This document shows positions 48,596 through 62,400 of a stretch of DNA of 64,000 nt, piece by piece. Numbering within the stretch: the first letter of the stretch is position 1; every line of letters begins with the position of its first letter. The DNA comes from Caprimulgus europaeus (Eukaryota; Chordata; Aves; Caprimulgiformes; Caprimulgidae), in contig OU015525.1 of assembly GCA_907165065.1 (NCBI GenBank), positions 4,776,537 to 4,840,536 of the forward strand. The letters are read 5' to 3'. Below the pieces are notes generated by a model, which searched no databases, was not told the DNA's origin, and saw only the letters and a program-made list of their open reading frames with translations. A program made the position numbers and the translations under genes.

Positions 48596-48796
48596 TCATT
48601 CAACTTTCCAGATGGCAATCTTCCCTTCTTCCTTCCCAGAGCCACTGAGGACATACCTGTCCTCTGCCGAGCACAGCGCTTTCACTGCATCGCCATGGCC
48701 AACCAACTCTTTCTCCACAGTCCTCTTCTCAGCACTGATCACATAGATCTTCCCTTTGCTTTTGCCTTGTGATCTTCCACTGCTGCCAACCCACAT
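48596..48796 (-). CDS. DENND3: DENND3 terminal coding exon, last WD40 blade
   Basis: The acceptor TTTTTCCTCCAG is followed by MWVGSSG, a lysine-rich insert (RSQGKSKGK), [20 protein letters not shown] and the ending [19 protein letters not shown], then stop TGA. The last strand closes the propeller. A 2.9-kb intron precedes it. Confidence 0.95.
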   Translation of the reverse strand: MWVGSSGRSQGKSKGKIYVISAEKRTVEKELVGHGDAVKALCSAEDRYVLSGSGKEEGKIAIWKVE

Positions 48797-51700
48797 CTGG
48801 AGGAAAAACAAAACAAACCCCAACCACAGTCATTTTCAATACTTTACATGTCAGTCTAGGACACAGTCAAGGAGTTTTATATGGTACTGATACAGCGAGG
48901 GTTCTCCCTTGTGAGGCTGGAAAAGGGAAACACTGAAAGTATCCTACATAGAATCACCCAGAATTGCCTCAATTGGGAAAGACCTTTAAGATCATCCAGT
49001 CCAATCATGAACCCAACACTGACAAGTCCCAAACTAACCCATGTCCCTCAGCACTATGTCTACATGACTCTTCAGTCCCTCCAGGGATGGGGACTCCACC
49101 AAACACCCAGTGCAGGGAGGAAGAGAGAAAGTGTAACTTTACCACTGTACAAACCACAGCATGCCCATACCTAGAGTGCTGTGTGCACCTCTGCTCTCTG
49201 CACTGCAAGGACAGAGAAGATTCCAGGGAAGAGTAAGTAAAACTGTTAGAGAAAGGAGCAGTTGTCATATGAGCAAACATGGAAAAACCCAGGAATTCTC
49301 AGGCAGGAAAGAAGGAGACATCACATTAAGGTTTCCAAAATCACAGAAGTGCAGAGAAGCAGAATGAGGAACCATTGTTCAACACATCCCACAATTACAG
49401 GCGTAAGTGACACGTGGAAACCAGTTAAGGTTTCAGCTTCACTTAAAAGAAAGTACATGGCTGGCACTGAACTTCTGGAACTGCTGCTACAGGAAACTGT
49501 GGCATCAACAAGTTCAAAATGAAACTGGATCCACAGTGATCGGGTTCAAAAGGAGATAATAAAAGACTGAAGCAGAAGTGTACACTGCAGTACCCCTAAA
49601 CAAGAACCATGGAGGCTGAGAGAGCTTAAGGGGAATGGACCGCAGACACAGGCCGGGTTCACACGCTCTCCCCACACAGCACTGCTGTTGCCTCTGTCAG
49701 AGGCAGGACACGGGGTTAAATGCACCCAGTCTGGCCCAGCAGAAAAGAGCTGTGATCTTCTTGTGCAGGGTAAAAACTGATGGTTGGGTATTAGCAGTGC
49801 TTGCAGCCAGAGAGCATCCTATTTCAGACAGACACCTTACATGATTGGTTTTGTCTCAGGTTTCTTAGAGACAAACAATGGCTTTCATTTTTAATTAAAG
49901 CACTTAGAAGCGAGCCTATGGCAGCCAACCCCAGCAATATTGTTGTTAGCCTTCACCAGGCCACAAGTCCATTCTCAGGAACTGGAATGCTGTGCAGAAG
50001 AGGAGTGTGGGTGCTCCAGCTACTACAGTGGGCTCCAGATTCCCCACTGGACAACTGAGGCAGCCAAGCTGTTGGCAGGTGGAAAGATGGCACATTGAAC
50101 ACACAGGTTCAGGAGATGGATCACACAGGGATATTTCCTGGTTGCTCCTTTTGTAACAATGAGTTGGACTGCAAAGTTAGCACCAGGTTGAGGGAGGGGA
50201 TTCTCTCCCTCTACTCTGCTCTGGTGAGACTCCACCTGCAGTGCTGCAATCAGCTCTGGGATCTGCAACAGAAGAAGAACATGGATCTACTGGAGCGAGT
50301 CCAGAGGAGGCCACCAGGATGATGCCAGGGCTGGAGCAGCTCTGCTGTGAGGACAGGCTGAGAGAGTTGGGGCTGTTCAGCCTGGAGAAGAGAAGGCTCC
50401 GGGGAGATCTTCTAGTGGCCTTCCAGGACCTGAATGGGCTACAAGAAAGCTGGGGAGGGACTTTTGACACAGGCAGGGAGTGACAGAACAAGGGGTGATG
50501 GCTTCAAACTGGAAGAGGGGAGACTGAGATGAGATCTGAGGAAGCAATGCTTTGCTGTGAGGGTGGTGAGACACTGGCCCAGGTTGCCCAGAGAAGCTGT
50601 GGCTGCTCCTCCCTGGAAGTGTTCAGGGCCAGGCTGGATGAGGCTTTGAGCAACCTGGTCTAGTGGAAGGTGTCCCTGCTGATGGCAGGGGGGTTGGAAC
50701 TGGATGATCTTTAAGGTCCCTTCCAGCCCAAACCATTCTGTGATTCTATGGAAGTTAGTTAAGGTGGAGCTGAGTGAGAGATAAGGAGAGAAGGAAGAGA
50801 AAGTTCCTAAGTAGAACAAAAGAGAGCTTAGCATCTTGGGGTTTCCAAACAATCCTCTAAGTCCCTTAAAACAGGAGTTAAATATACCCAGCTCTACTCT
50901 GGGGAAGGATATCTCAAAAAGCTTTTCCATTTTAGATCACAAATCTAACCAAGGCCTGAATACACAGAAAGCTGCCCTGATTCATGAGGCACTTAATGAA
51001 AAAAGCAATTTTTGAGGAAGGAAGGAGGAAAAATCTGAGAAAAAGATTCATAAAGTTGCTTCCCCAATAGATACATATTAGCTATTTATTTGCAAATTAA
51101 CCCTAAACTTGTCCATGTGGTAGCCCAACCACAATCATGTGCCCAGCTCTCATACCATGCAGAAAGAGCAGGTACACAGCCTGAGGCCAGAGACACAAGA
51201 TGCTAAGTTAGGAAGCCTTTGGCTCCTTTGGTCTCTGTTGGTTTAGGAATGTGGTAACTAAACAAGGAAAAGGTCACCCACAAAAATAAGCCAGCTAATT
51301 GGTATTTATTGTTTGTCTATTAAGCTTTTCCAAGGCTTTGTCTTAGGAGCCCTGAGATTAAATATCAAGGGACCTAAACTTTCTGTTTCTGTAGTTCCCT
51401 GAAAATGTCAATGGCTAATAAAGTCACCAAGCATTTAATTACTGATGAGGCTTTTGGCTCAACACGTGTTTTGGGGTGTACCTGTAACATCCAGTTGTGT
51501 TGGGCAGTCATTAGCTTCTCTGACTTCCAAGAGGAACCAGTGTTTCAAACCAGTACGTATGCAAACACCCAGTAAGGAAGCTCATCAATGACAGCCCATG
51601 AGAGCTGCAAACAAACTCAACTTCAGTAAAGAATTCCACAACAGGTAAAAACAGTCCAAATGTCTCTCACCTGATTTTTAACTCTTATCATACAAGTAAT

Positions 51701-53439
51701 CTCAGAGCAATCCTGAAGATGAATCTTTTGAGGTAGACTGGTAAAGTCTTTGGTGTTCCAAATATACAGGTCACTACTCCCTGAGTAAGCTGCCCACACT
51801 TCATCTCTCTAAAACACAGAAAGGTGATGTTTAATATGAGCACTGCTGGCAGGAAGTATATTGCAATAAGTAACTATGGCTTGTAATGCCACACAGTCAT
51901 GCTTCATTTAAACTCTATTATAAACAGTTTAAAATGTAATACCTCAGGAAAGAGCTGGAAGCAGAGAAAATAGGAACACAAATCCTTCAGGTGATGCTCA
52001 ATTTTCATCTGTAGTCGAAATTCGTAACTGGACACAACAAGTATGCAACTTCCAGTGCCTTCAATATTAAAGATAAAGAGTTAGGAACAGCAGTGCCTAC
52101 TACCCCCATCTCTGTAAACCCTGCAGAAAAAAGGCAAAATAAAATGGATGCATCTAACAACTGACTTGTTTCTCAATCAGCAGTGAAATCTTTGAGGTAT
52201 TTCTTCCTGTTTTTCACAGAATCTACTTTTTAGATCTCTTCTTTCTCCAAATGCTAGTCACTATTCTGTTCACCTGTTAGGTTAGAGTCCAAACATGAGA
52301 GGAGAGGAGAGGAGAGGAGAGGAGAGGAGAGGAGAGGAGAGGAGAGGAGAGGAGAGGAGAGGAGAGGAGAGGAGAGGAGAGGAGAGGAGAGGAGAGGAGA
52401 GGAGAGGAGAGGAGAGGAGAGGAGAGGAGAGGAGAGGAGAGGAGAGGAGAGGAGAGGAGAGGAGAGGAGAGGAGAGGAGAGGAGAGGAGAGGAGAGGAGA
52501 GGAGAGGAGAGGAGAGGAGAGGAGAGGAGAGGAGAGGAGAGGAGAGGAGAGGAGAGGAGAGGAGAGGAGAGGAGAGGAGAGGAGAGGAGAGGAGAGGAGA
52601 GGAGAGGAGAGGAGAGGAGAGGAGAGGAGAGGAGAGGAGAGGAGAGGAGAGGAGAGGAGAGGAGAGGAGAGGAGGAGGAGAGGAGGAGGAGAGGAGAGGA
52701 AACAAACTCCTTAGAATTAGGACATCTCATACTACTTAGGTTCTTAAGTACACATGTATTTTCACATACAGAACTGAGACCAAGTGTCTGTGCTACAAAG
52801 TTAACAGGGCTGAATCTCCACTCAGCGCAGCAAAGGCAGCGTCACTACTGCCCACAGCAGAACCAGGAACTGCCCAAGGCTTCAGCTGCTGTTGGGTTAT
52901 GTGTGATATACACAGATCCCAGGCTCTGGTGTATGGCAGTACTGAGAATCTGCAAAATCCTTGAATCAGTCACCATTTATGAAATAACTTCAAGATGATC
53001 TTTTACACTGGCACAAAACTTTTACTTTATTCATCTCAAGAGGGGATGACATTTCTAGAAGTGGCTGAAATGGAGCTCTGGGGATTACCAAGTCACACCA
53101 ATGCCATAAAGTCTGGCTGAAACATCAAACACAATTTGCAACCACTGTTGCCCCTCTAAACTTTAAAAGGACTTTCTCAAAGTTTTCCATTCCAATTGAC
53201 AGGTATCACCACGGGAAGTCAGACAAATACAGAGTAGCCAGAAGTCACACCCTGCAGCAGAGACAATACCTCCAGGAACAATCCAAGCTAGACATCCACA
53301 GAAGTGTTCTGGAGACCTTACCTACAGAAGGTTGTTTAAACAGACCAAGTGGAGAATGGGGGAAAAACAACAAGTAGTCTGAGTTTGAGACTAATGCACT
53401 GTTGTGTCTAATAAACCAGCCTATTATGTGAAGATGTAA

Positions 53440-53474
<35 letters not shown>

Positions 53475-56400
53475 TGAGGAATGAACTTACAGCACCACAG
53501 CTGGTCATTATGAAGCTTGATAGAAGTGAGATTTTGGCAGGGCAGCTGAAAGACACGGTTAACTTTCAGAGTGCTGATGTTCCAAGCAATCACTGTTCCA
53601 TCTAAACTGCTTGAGTACGCTTCACTGTGGGTTCAAATCAAAAAAATAACAACAATCATCCAGTGGAGACTGATGTTCAGAACAGAGTGCATACACAGAA
53701 GAGACAGACTTGAAAAATAACCAATTTTACAGTAAGCCAAATTAATGTTCTTAATTTCAGAGACTGTAAGAGTAAAGCACAGTAACAATTTCCAACAGAA
53801 AATGGACTGAAGTCCACAAGGCCAGATAATATCATTATTTTAATAGCAAACAATTAGACTGGTTCAATTCTTTCAGACAAAGTGAGCAGAGTCATTAGTG
53901 GAGAGGAGCATGTCCATCCCTGTGCCTAGGGAAGGATCTAAACTTATTCTTCCCTCAATATATTCTGGGTAGCTGGCTCTAAACAGCTGAAACTGCATTT
54001 AAGCAACCAACAGCTCTGGGCTGCAGCCAGGCATTTACCTTTCCAGCTGCTTAGGTCTCTTACTGGGGAAAAAAGTATCCTAATATAGATTTATTTTTCT
54101 CCTTAAGATTATAAAATTTCTAGCCTGTAGAAGAGCAGACTGAGAGGGGACCTTATCAATGTTTATCAGTATCTAAAGGGTGGGTATCAAGAGGATGGGG
54201 CCAGACTCTTTTCAGTGGTGGCCAGAGATAGGACAAGGGACAGCAGGCACAAGATGGAGCACAGGAGGTTCCACTTAAACATGAGGAAAAACTTCTTTAC
54301 TGTGAGGGTGCCAGAGCCCTGGGACAGGCTGCCCAGAGAGGATGTGGAGTCTCCATCTCTGGAGATGTTCAAAACCCACCTGGATGCTTTTCTGTGCAAC
54401 CTGGTGTAGGGAACCTGCTTTGTCAGGGGGGTTGAACTCTCCAGAAGTCCCTTCTGACCCTGATCATTTTGTGATTCTGTGAAAATCTTTATCACTGGAA
54501 ACACTGCAGACTAATTGAGAGCTCAAAGTCAACTAGAGCATGCATTACACCATGCATGAGCAGTCAAAACAACAGAAACTTTCCCTATATTTCTCCTGAA
54601 TTTTCATTGTTGCCTGGGGATTTTCTCTCCTTTTCTCTCAAGTTAGGACAAAAATACCTGAAAACTGTTTTTCTTTGCTACTGCATCTGAAAAAGCCATT
54701 TATTCTATCCTTTTTTTTTTTTTTTTTCCTTTTTACCTTTAACATCTCTTGTCTTGACATGAGAAAACCTTTTTGCAGAAGGTTCCAACACCACCTAAGC
54801 AAATTCTCCCTGAAACTCAGTCATGCCTGCTGCATTGCTGGCAAAGCTCTGACCAGTGTCTGGTCTGGACTGGGAGCTGCCACCCCCATGGGAGGACAGC
54901 AGGTTAAGGCCTCCAGCCAATGCTCTTCCCAGTGCTACCAAAAGATCAAAAGCATTTTGCCTGAACAAAACAATAAATGCATTATTTCTTTTACAAACAG
55001 GCAGGAAAAATCCAGAAGCACGCTGTAAACATCTACTCGATTACGTGTTCAAAGCAAAAATGAAATGGTCTTCAAACTGCATCTGTACTGATTTATCACT
55101 GGATGCTGCCAATTCCTGGCTGCTCTCATCCTCATCCAGAAAAGCATTCCTTGATCCTCTTTGTTCCAAAGTACATAAGTCTCCTCTTTAAAAAGCAAAT
55201 CATTGTTTTACCTTATATAATATGGGAGCTATAAAAACTGGGCTAAATGAAGGCTTATGGAGGGTTTAAGCCCCCCGCTCCCACTTAAAAAAATAAATTA
55301 TTTCTAACATCTAGGAAAATCAGTCACTGGTTTCCTATACAGGCTCCAGGCCATAGAATCACAGAATGGTTTGGGTTGGAAGGAACTTCAAAGATCATCC
55401 AGTTCCAACCCCCCTGCCATCAGCAGGGACACCTTCCACTAGACCAGGCTGCTCAAAGCCTCATCCAACCTGGCCTTGAACACTTCCAGGGAGGAGCAGC
55501 CACAGCTTCTCTGGGCAACCTGTTCCAGTGTCTCACCACCCTCACAGTGAAGAATTTCTTCCCAATATCTCATCTCAATCTCCCCTCTTCCAGTTTAAAG
55601 CCATCACCCCTTGTTCTGTCACTCCCTGCCCTTTTCCAAAGTCCCTCCCCAGCCTTCCTGAAGCCCCTTCAGGTACTGGAAAGCCACTGTAAGTTTTCCT
55701 TGAGCACAAGTTAACTTTTTGCCTTTGTTTCAGGCAAATAATTAAAGCACAACACTATATCATCTGGATCTTTCACTAGTCCTCTGCTCACTGTGGACCA
55801 AATTCTCTAGGCTGGTAAATCCTGTTCTAGCTACATAAAATGGCCTTCTATTTAACCACAGGAACATTCTCTACTTGTCCATGGCTCTTCCACTGGTACA
55901 GACGTCCTTCACATTTGCTTATAAATGTGTTTTCAAGAAGAAAACATTATAATTAAATATACCTGGGTATTCCATTCTTCTTCTCCACAATGATGTCTGT
56001 AACATCAGAACGATGATCATTTAGTTGCTTATTGCAGGACATACTGTGGGTGTTGATTATATAAATAATGGAGTCTTGAGAACCAATCCACACTTGACTC
56101 TGTTCTACCATTATCATACAAGTCTGGAGAGAAAAAGCAGGATTAAATTAAACCTAGAGGAAAAATCACTCTATAATGTATCATGGGAAAAGGCTACAGT
56201 AAGATGCTACAGTTTTATGGTGATTATAGTTAGAAATCAAGTCTCAGCTTCCATCCTTTGTTCCATTCTATAGATAATGAGAGAGGACAGGCCTCTGCTG
56301 AGTTTATCTTTCAGGATTGATAACATATCTTGGTAACTGACTCAAATCCAGGTTTCCTGACCCAAACAAAGTAAAAATTACAAAGGGCATCAGGGGAAAA

Positions 56401-59400
56401 CAGAGATTAGCGTGTTTCTCCCTTCTGGATTTGAAGCCATCTGAATCATCTGATAGAACATACTTCCCACTTCAGTTAGAAGTGGCATCTAAGTAAATAC
56501 TGTCATCTTCTCTACTGTCTCTGGAACATCCTCCCCCCATTTAAAAGCTCTTCATTTCTCTCCCTCCTGAGTCCCATCAGTTCCAAACTTTCCTCCTCTT
56601 TTCTTTCTCTTATCTAGAATAGGTCAGTATCCAACTCAGTGCACAACCTTGGCCTTGGCCTTGTTGAACTCCATCAGGTTCTCGTGGGCCCACTTTTTGA
56701 GCCAGTCCAGGTCCCTCTAGATGGCATTCCTCCCATCTATTGTATCAACTGCATGGCTCAGCTTGGTGTCATCAGCAAACTTGCTGAGGGTGTGCTCCAT
56801 CCCACCATCCAGGTCTACCATCATCTCTTTATATTGGTTCTCTCCACTATTATTTCTCCTCAACTGTTTCACACCTGCCTTCCTGCCCCAAGAAGCTATG
56901 CCATTAGGCCACCAAACCCTCATGATATCCAATCCATCACTTCCTACCAGTTGACTTTTGTTATGAATCCATTTGCTCTCCATTTTTTTCCAAAACCTCA
57001 GTTTCTCCAAGTTAACTGAAGTGCCAACAACTCAAGTACCTTTCTGTAACTATTAAGATACAACAGTACAGCATTCCTTAAACTAATCTGGTGGCCTGGG
57101 CTCATACAGGCTACACCAAAAAAAGCCCCACCAAGCTTAAGCAACAATTGGGATAGGTGTGCCATTCTTACCAGTTTAGAGCGGCCCATTTTGAAACAGT
57201 GCTGTTGGATAGACCAGGTAGATGCATCAAAGACCACCACCTTCCCTTCATTTAAAGCACACCACAGTTTTGGATGAGCATTGCCAGGTCTTTCTGAAGG
57301 GTCAAGATGCCCTAGAAATGAAGCAGAGAAGATGAGAGAGGTCAAAGAAAACAAACCACTTTTATTAGGCAGAGCAGCTTCCTAACAAAATGCATCTGTG
57401 TTCTGGAATTTACACCTCCAGTTGTCACAGTTTTCACAATGAATTTCTACTTATCCTCATCTATTTGTTGAGCTCACCTGATGGTTTAATCTTACACTTC
57501 AAAGTTATGCAGAGCAAAGATAATCTTTTTCATTGCTGGGTAAGTACTTAGCTAACTGGGATTGCAGGAAGGTTTTTAAATCCTGTGAAATACAACTAAT
57601 AAATCCACTCGTTTTATCTGCCACAACATTGGACTCTACTTAAAAGCTTCATACTTCAAAGACAGAAAAGCTCCCTCAAACCCTCCACCACCACCACCCC
57701 CCCAGCATTGCCCACTTTCTTAACTTTGGAATTTCACTGATTTTCTCTTTTTGTCTCAAATTGTCCAAATACTAGGAATTACATGAGAACTTACATCAGA
57801 ATACTAGTAAGTAATGAAATTAAGAGTTAGGAACTTCCAAAATTAATATATCTAGCACCTAAATTCATGCCCATTGCACACAGTCCTTAACTTTTCTTTT
57901 TTCCTTTTTTTTTTTCTCCTCCAATGCTTTTTGAATTAGATATAAATGTGCCAAGTATCACAGAAAAGCTCACAAGGAAATTGATAAAGCTTTCTTCAGG
58001 GATGGACTTAAATTACATGCAGTGTAAGTACATTAGATCACATTTTATACAGTGAGAGCCATGGGAATAGAGGTCTGGCTGGGATTTCAAGAGGTGCTAC
58101 ACTATTCCTTGCACTGTGGTTCAACCAAACACCCTCATTTTACTGAAAAATGAAAAAATAACACTGAATATTGATCAATGGTGGAGCATCATTTATCCAC
58201 CCTGCTCAATAAACAAAGCACAAGTCTTAATGGGAAATCTGCATATTAACTCATAATTGAAAGGCATAATTGTATATGCCTCTATTATAAGGCATATACA
58301 CACAGGAAGACAAGACTGTGAAAGTTAAGCCTTGGAGTATTTTAATAAGCAATATTATTGTCCTTTTTAAATGATTTTCTGTTTTAGTATTCAACACACA
58401 ACCAAAGCATGTCAGACTGAACAAAATCAGGCAGTCATAATGCCAGGTGTTAGGAGATAACATGCTTTATAGGCTAATTAAAGCTAACATAAAGCAAGCA
58501 ATTCATCACCTTACCTGGTGTATAAAGCAAGACATCTATTGCCTGTGGAAATGTCTCACCAGCTGAGGGGTTGATCTTGTGCTTTAATGTCTCTGAAGTT
58601 GTTTTGGGGACCATCATAGGCACTAAAAGAGATTTTTAAAAGGTTATGAAGGACACACTTAAGCCTGAAATAGATCTATAATTCTTATGAAATAATAATT
58701 TCACACCTTTCATTCACATTTCTCACTTCTCCTTCCCTCCAGCCTAAGCTGACTAGGAGAGCCCAAACACTATGTGTATGAATTCTAGTGGCAGAAGCAT
58801 GCATGGAACACCCAAGCAATCTAAACAACCAAAACACAGCAGAGGCAGACATACCAACTAAGGTTCTAATGCACAGAAGAGAAAAAAAAACAACCCATCC
58901 TAAGCTTTCTATTAATACTACCTAACAAACTATGTCTGTGAAAGCGCCACAAGACCAACATCTTTTTATATTTCTAGGTATAATCAGTTTGAAAACCAGA
59001 ATATAAACAGAAAGAGGCAAGACAGATGATGCAACAACAGCAAGCTTTGTAGCACTGCTATGTGACTGACCTTCATTTTTCATCCTGTCAAAATAAGAGA
59101 GTTTAGAGGCTGCGTATATGGTTTTGGAGGACTGCAGAGCACCAACCACAGCATCCATCAGGAGGACATTTGTCAGGGCTTGCTGAATATACTGAGGATC
59201 CTAAAGACAAAAGCCTTACTGTAGTTTACTGATTGCTCATGATTCTTACAAGTCTCAGTGTTTGACAATCACAACTCATCATGCTTAGCACAAGCACTAC
59301 CCAGTCGCTGCCCTGCAGCATAATTCATGCTACTTGTAGTCAAACCCCACTCCCACATCACATGTTCTGCTCCCAAGCAAGGCCATGGAGCAGGGAGTCA

Positions 59401-62400
59401 GGAACCAGCATTAATTCATTAAAATGAAAGAAATATTTCAGATCTGGCACAATCTTGATACAGGATGTGCAAATGAAACCATATGAATGGCACTGATGGA
59501 AAAAATAGGATGGATACCCATTTTCAGGCTGGCTCTTTCTTCACAGGAGGGAAGTACACATTATGTTTCATCTTGGCTAAAATGATTCAAATCCTTCCTG
59601 AAGAACCACCAAGCTACCTTTTCACTATTAAATTCAGCAGCCATGAAAGATTATGTGGTTTAAATGGAAACCCTGCTTGCACAATCCTGTTTCTCAAGGT
59701 TTCTGTGGCAGAAGAACACATCTTGCTCTATTCATTGAAAGGACCAATAGCCACCAGGGTTTTAGCATGGCAAAACTCTTTCTACACATTACAATTTCAA
59801 AGCAAGTTGGGGAAAATTTTCTGTTAGTTAGGATCACTATCCTCATGTTGTGAACTTTAAGAAACTATCTCACAGAACTAGTGAATAAATTAAAAGTTCC
59901 ATGACAACAGATGAAAAAAAAAATCCTGTATTTTTTAAATGTAATCTTTTTTTCTTTTTTTGTATTATTCTAGAAGTATTATATTTAGAAGTAACAGCAA
60001 AAACAAAAGTTTATCACTTAACTACCGTTTGCTGAAACCTAGAAATTCTAAGATTGATTCATGAATTATTTAGAACAGAGACAAAAAGCATATCATACTT
60101 AGAATAACAGAACTTTGTGGGAAGGAACCCACAAGGATCATTGAGTCCAAATTTATTTACTTATTTATTTATATACTTATTTGGGTAGAAATTCTCACCT
60201 TGTGATCATCTGCCATTTTCTTTCCAGCCCACATTTCCTTCACTATGAGGTACCAGAGATCACACTCAGTTTTAAGGTTAGCTTCAAAGACTTCTTTTCT
60301 AGATAATGTTTTAATCCTCAGAGTAGGTATTCTCAAGAGAAGGAAAGCTACAGTCGTGCTCTTAACATCCTGGAAATGTAAGAAAACAAAGCAAGCAAGG
60401 AAGATAACAGTGTGCAATCACAGGTAAGGTGCAGCACTCATTCTACAGGGCAACTTTCTCTATTTATAGCCACAGTTAATGGTTTCAATTGTCCATGCAC
60501 AACGTTAAGCAGAGATGGTTTTACAAAAACATAAGTTTCACAGAATCACAGAATTCCCTGGATTGGAAAAGCCCTTTAAGATCATCCAGTCCCATCATGA
60601 ACCCAACACTGACAAGTCCCCAACTAACCCATGTCCCTCAGCACTGTGTCTACACAACTCTTCAGTCCCTCCAGGGATGGGGACTCCACCACTGCCCTGG
60701 ACAACCCCTTCCAATGCCTCAGAACCCTTTCAGGAAAGAAGTTGCTGACTTCAGAGGTGTTTTCCACACTCCTGACTGAAACTCTAAGTTGAGAGACAGA
60801 TCTCTTAGCAGAATGGAACATGCCCTATATCCTTAGGCATGCAAGAGAACAAGAAGTTATTTGATGCTCACCTCTATGTCCCTGAAAGCAGCAATCTGGA
60901 CGTAGCCAGGATGTCCTCCTTCAGTCAAAAGGAACAAGCGCTTTTGGGTCAGAGCTATTTTTCCTACACCATAGTTAGTTTTAACTGAGCAGGATAACTT
61001 GTAGACACATTCATTTTTATCTAGATGCTCTATTACTGTTGGTGGCAGATTGACCTCTTGAGCTTCTGCTTCAGTTTCTTTCCAGTAGTTGTAGAAATCT
61101 CTGAATGTTTCAGGATCGATTTGCTTCTGATGTCCTAAAAAATGTTGATTTTTTTTTTTACTGTGAGAAATGATTATACAGATTTGCACAGAAGTACAGC
61201 TTTAAAATATACTAACTTTCTAATTGTGCCTCTAACTGCATAATGGGGTAAGCAAGGTGAAAAAGCTACAAAAAAAACAGGCCTGGAAAACAGTTAAGGG
61301 ACAAAATTCTTCTCTTGAGGTAGAGACATGACAGTTAGCCTAGGCCACAGGTCCCACGCATCTGGCATCCTCCCTCCTTCCACCCTACTCTGTGGAAAGA
61401 GGAAGCAAACACTGTGCCAGTCTTGCTTTTTCAAATTCATGCCAAAAATCCATGTCAATGGGAAAGGATTTGTACTTCCAGTTCTTTTTTTCCATTGAAT
61501 GCTACCATATCACATACTTACCTACCTGGGATAAAAGCTAAAGTTAATTTCTTAGAATACCTGTTGCAAGTCTTCAATTATTGTAAGGATTCAAGTGTTT
61601 GGACAGCAGAATCTCAAACAAACACAAATTCTTGCAAGATGTATTCTACCTCTGGCTTCAGAAAGTCTTGCTATTTTGATCAATGTTTAATCATTTGTGG
61701 CCAGAGTAACAGGCACAGAAAGAAAAGTGAAGAGTATTTTATAAAAGCACCTTCAAACTGTGTTTTTAGCAATCAATCACGAGATTCAGATCTCATTCAG
61801 GAGAGAATAGTTCTCTCCAACATAAAGGTAACCTCTCCTTTTTGCTATGATGACCATCCAAGAGGAAATTTAACTGTTGCTCCTTGAATTCTGGATTTGG
61901 TTAGTTTATTTTTAACAGACCACCACCTTGCCATGTTACCTAACAGTTTTACCACCCATAGGTATTTTTCATTAGCAACTAGCACAGTCTTGTATTCACT
62001 TTACTCAATCTGAGCCAAAGCAGAACTGCACACCATCAGATCACAAAACTACCTCACCTACACAGCCTGAAAAATCATAAATTGCATGCCCAAATATAAG
62101 TAAATTCCTTGTCTTTATTGTGAATGCAAGTATAGATGTTCTTGTATGCATTAAATCTATTCTCCATAATTATCCTAATGAAATAAAATTGTCCATAAAA
62201 CTCACATATTATGTTTTTAGAGGCCCAGAAAATGTTGAATAATAATTATAAAGAAAAACAACTGGAGACAAAAATTTTATTTCAGGTCATAAACAATGGT
62301 TTCAAGTTGTCATTGCACCAATGTAGTCACTAAAAATGTGTATTTTACTCACCTACTGTTAAGGCATCAAATAACCGATGTATAGTGTCTATATCTTTGA

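Larger units (their letters stand above)
48797..51670 (-). other. DENND3: DENND3 last intron
   Basis: Holds two CR1 fragments (48947-49101 and 50180-50750). A piece near 49,147-49,215 reads [18 protein letters not shown], possibly a decayed CR1 in + orientation. The rest (49,220-50,180 and 50,750-51,670) shows nothing recognised. Confidence 0.7.
52059..53490 (-). other. DENND3: DENND3 intron holding two simple repeats
   Basis: Begins with donor GTAAGT, then (AAT)n within 16 bases, and ends 240 bases after a (TCTCC)n array with the weak acceptor TTTAATATTGAAG. No mobile element recognised in the remainder. Confidence 0.75.
53625..55962 (-). other. DENND3: DENND3 intron with two CR1 fragments
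   Basis: Besides the CR1 pieces at 54121-54482 and 55352-55690 there is a T-run at about 54,712-54,727. Nothing else recognised. Confidence 0.7.

Noticed and set aside
52254-52730. Long open frames on both strands (up to 158 codons)
   Set aside because: They are readings of the (GGAGA)n array and have no start, codon or family support.
59483-59827. 114-codon frame on + in a DENND3 intron
   Set aside because: No domain or conservation signal; the intron explains the sequence.
61414-61887. 157-codon open frame antisense in a DENND3 intron
   Set aside because: No recognised domain, signal or conservation; an occasional frame of this size is expected by chance in 64 kb.
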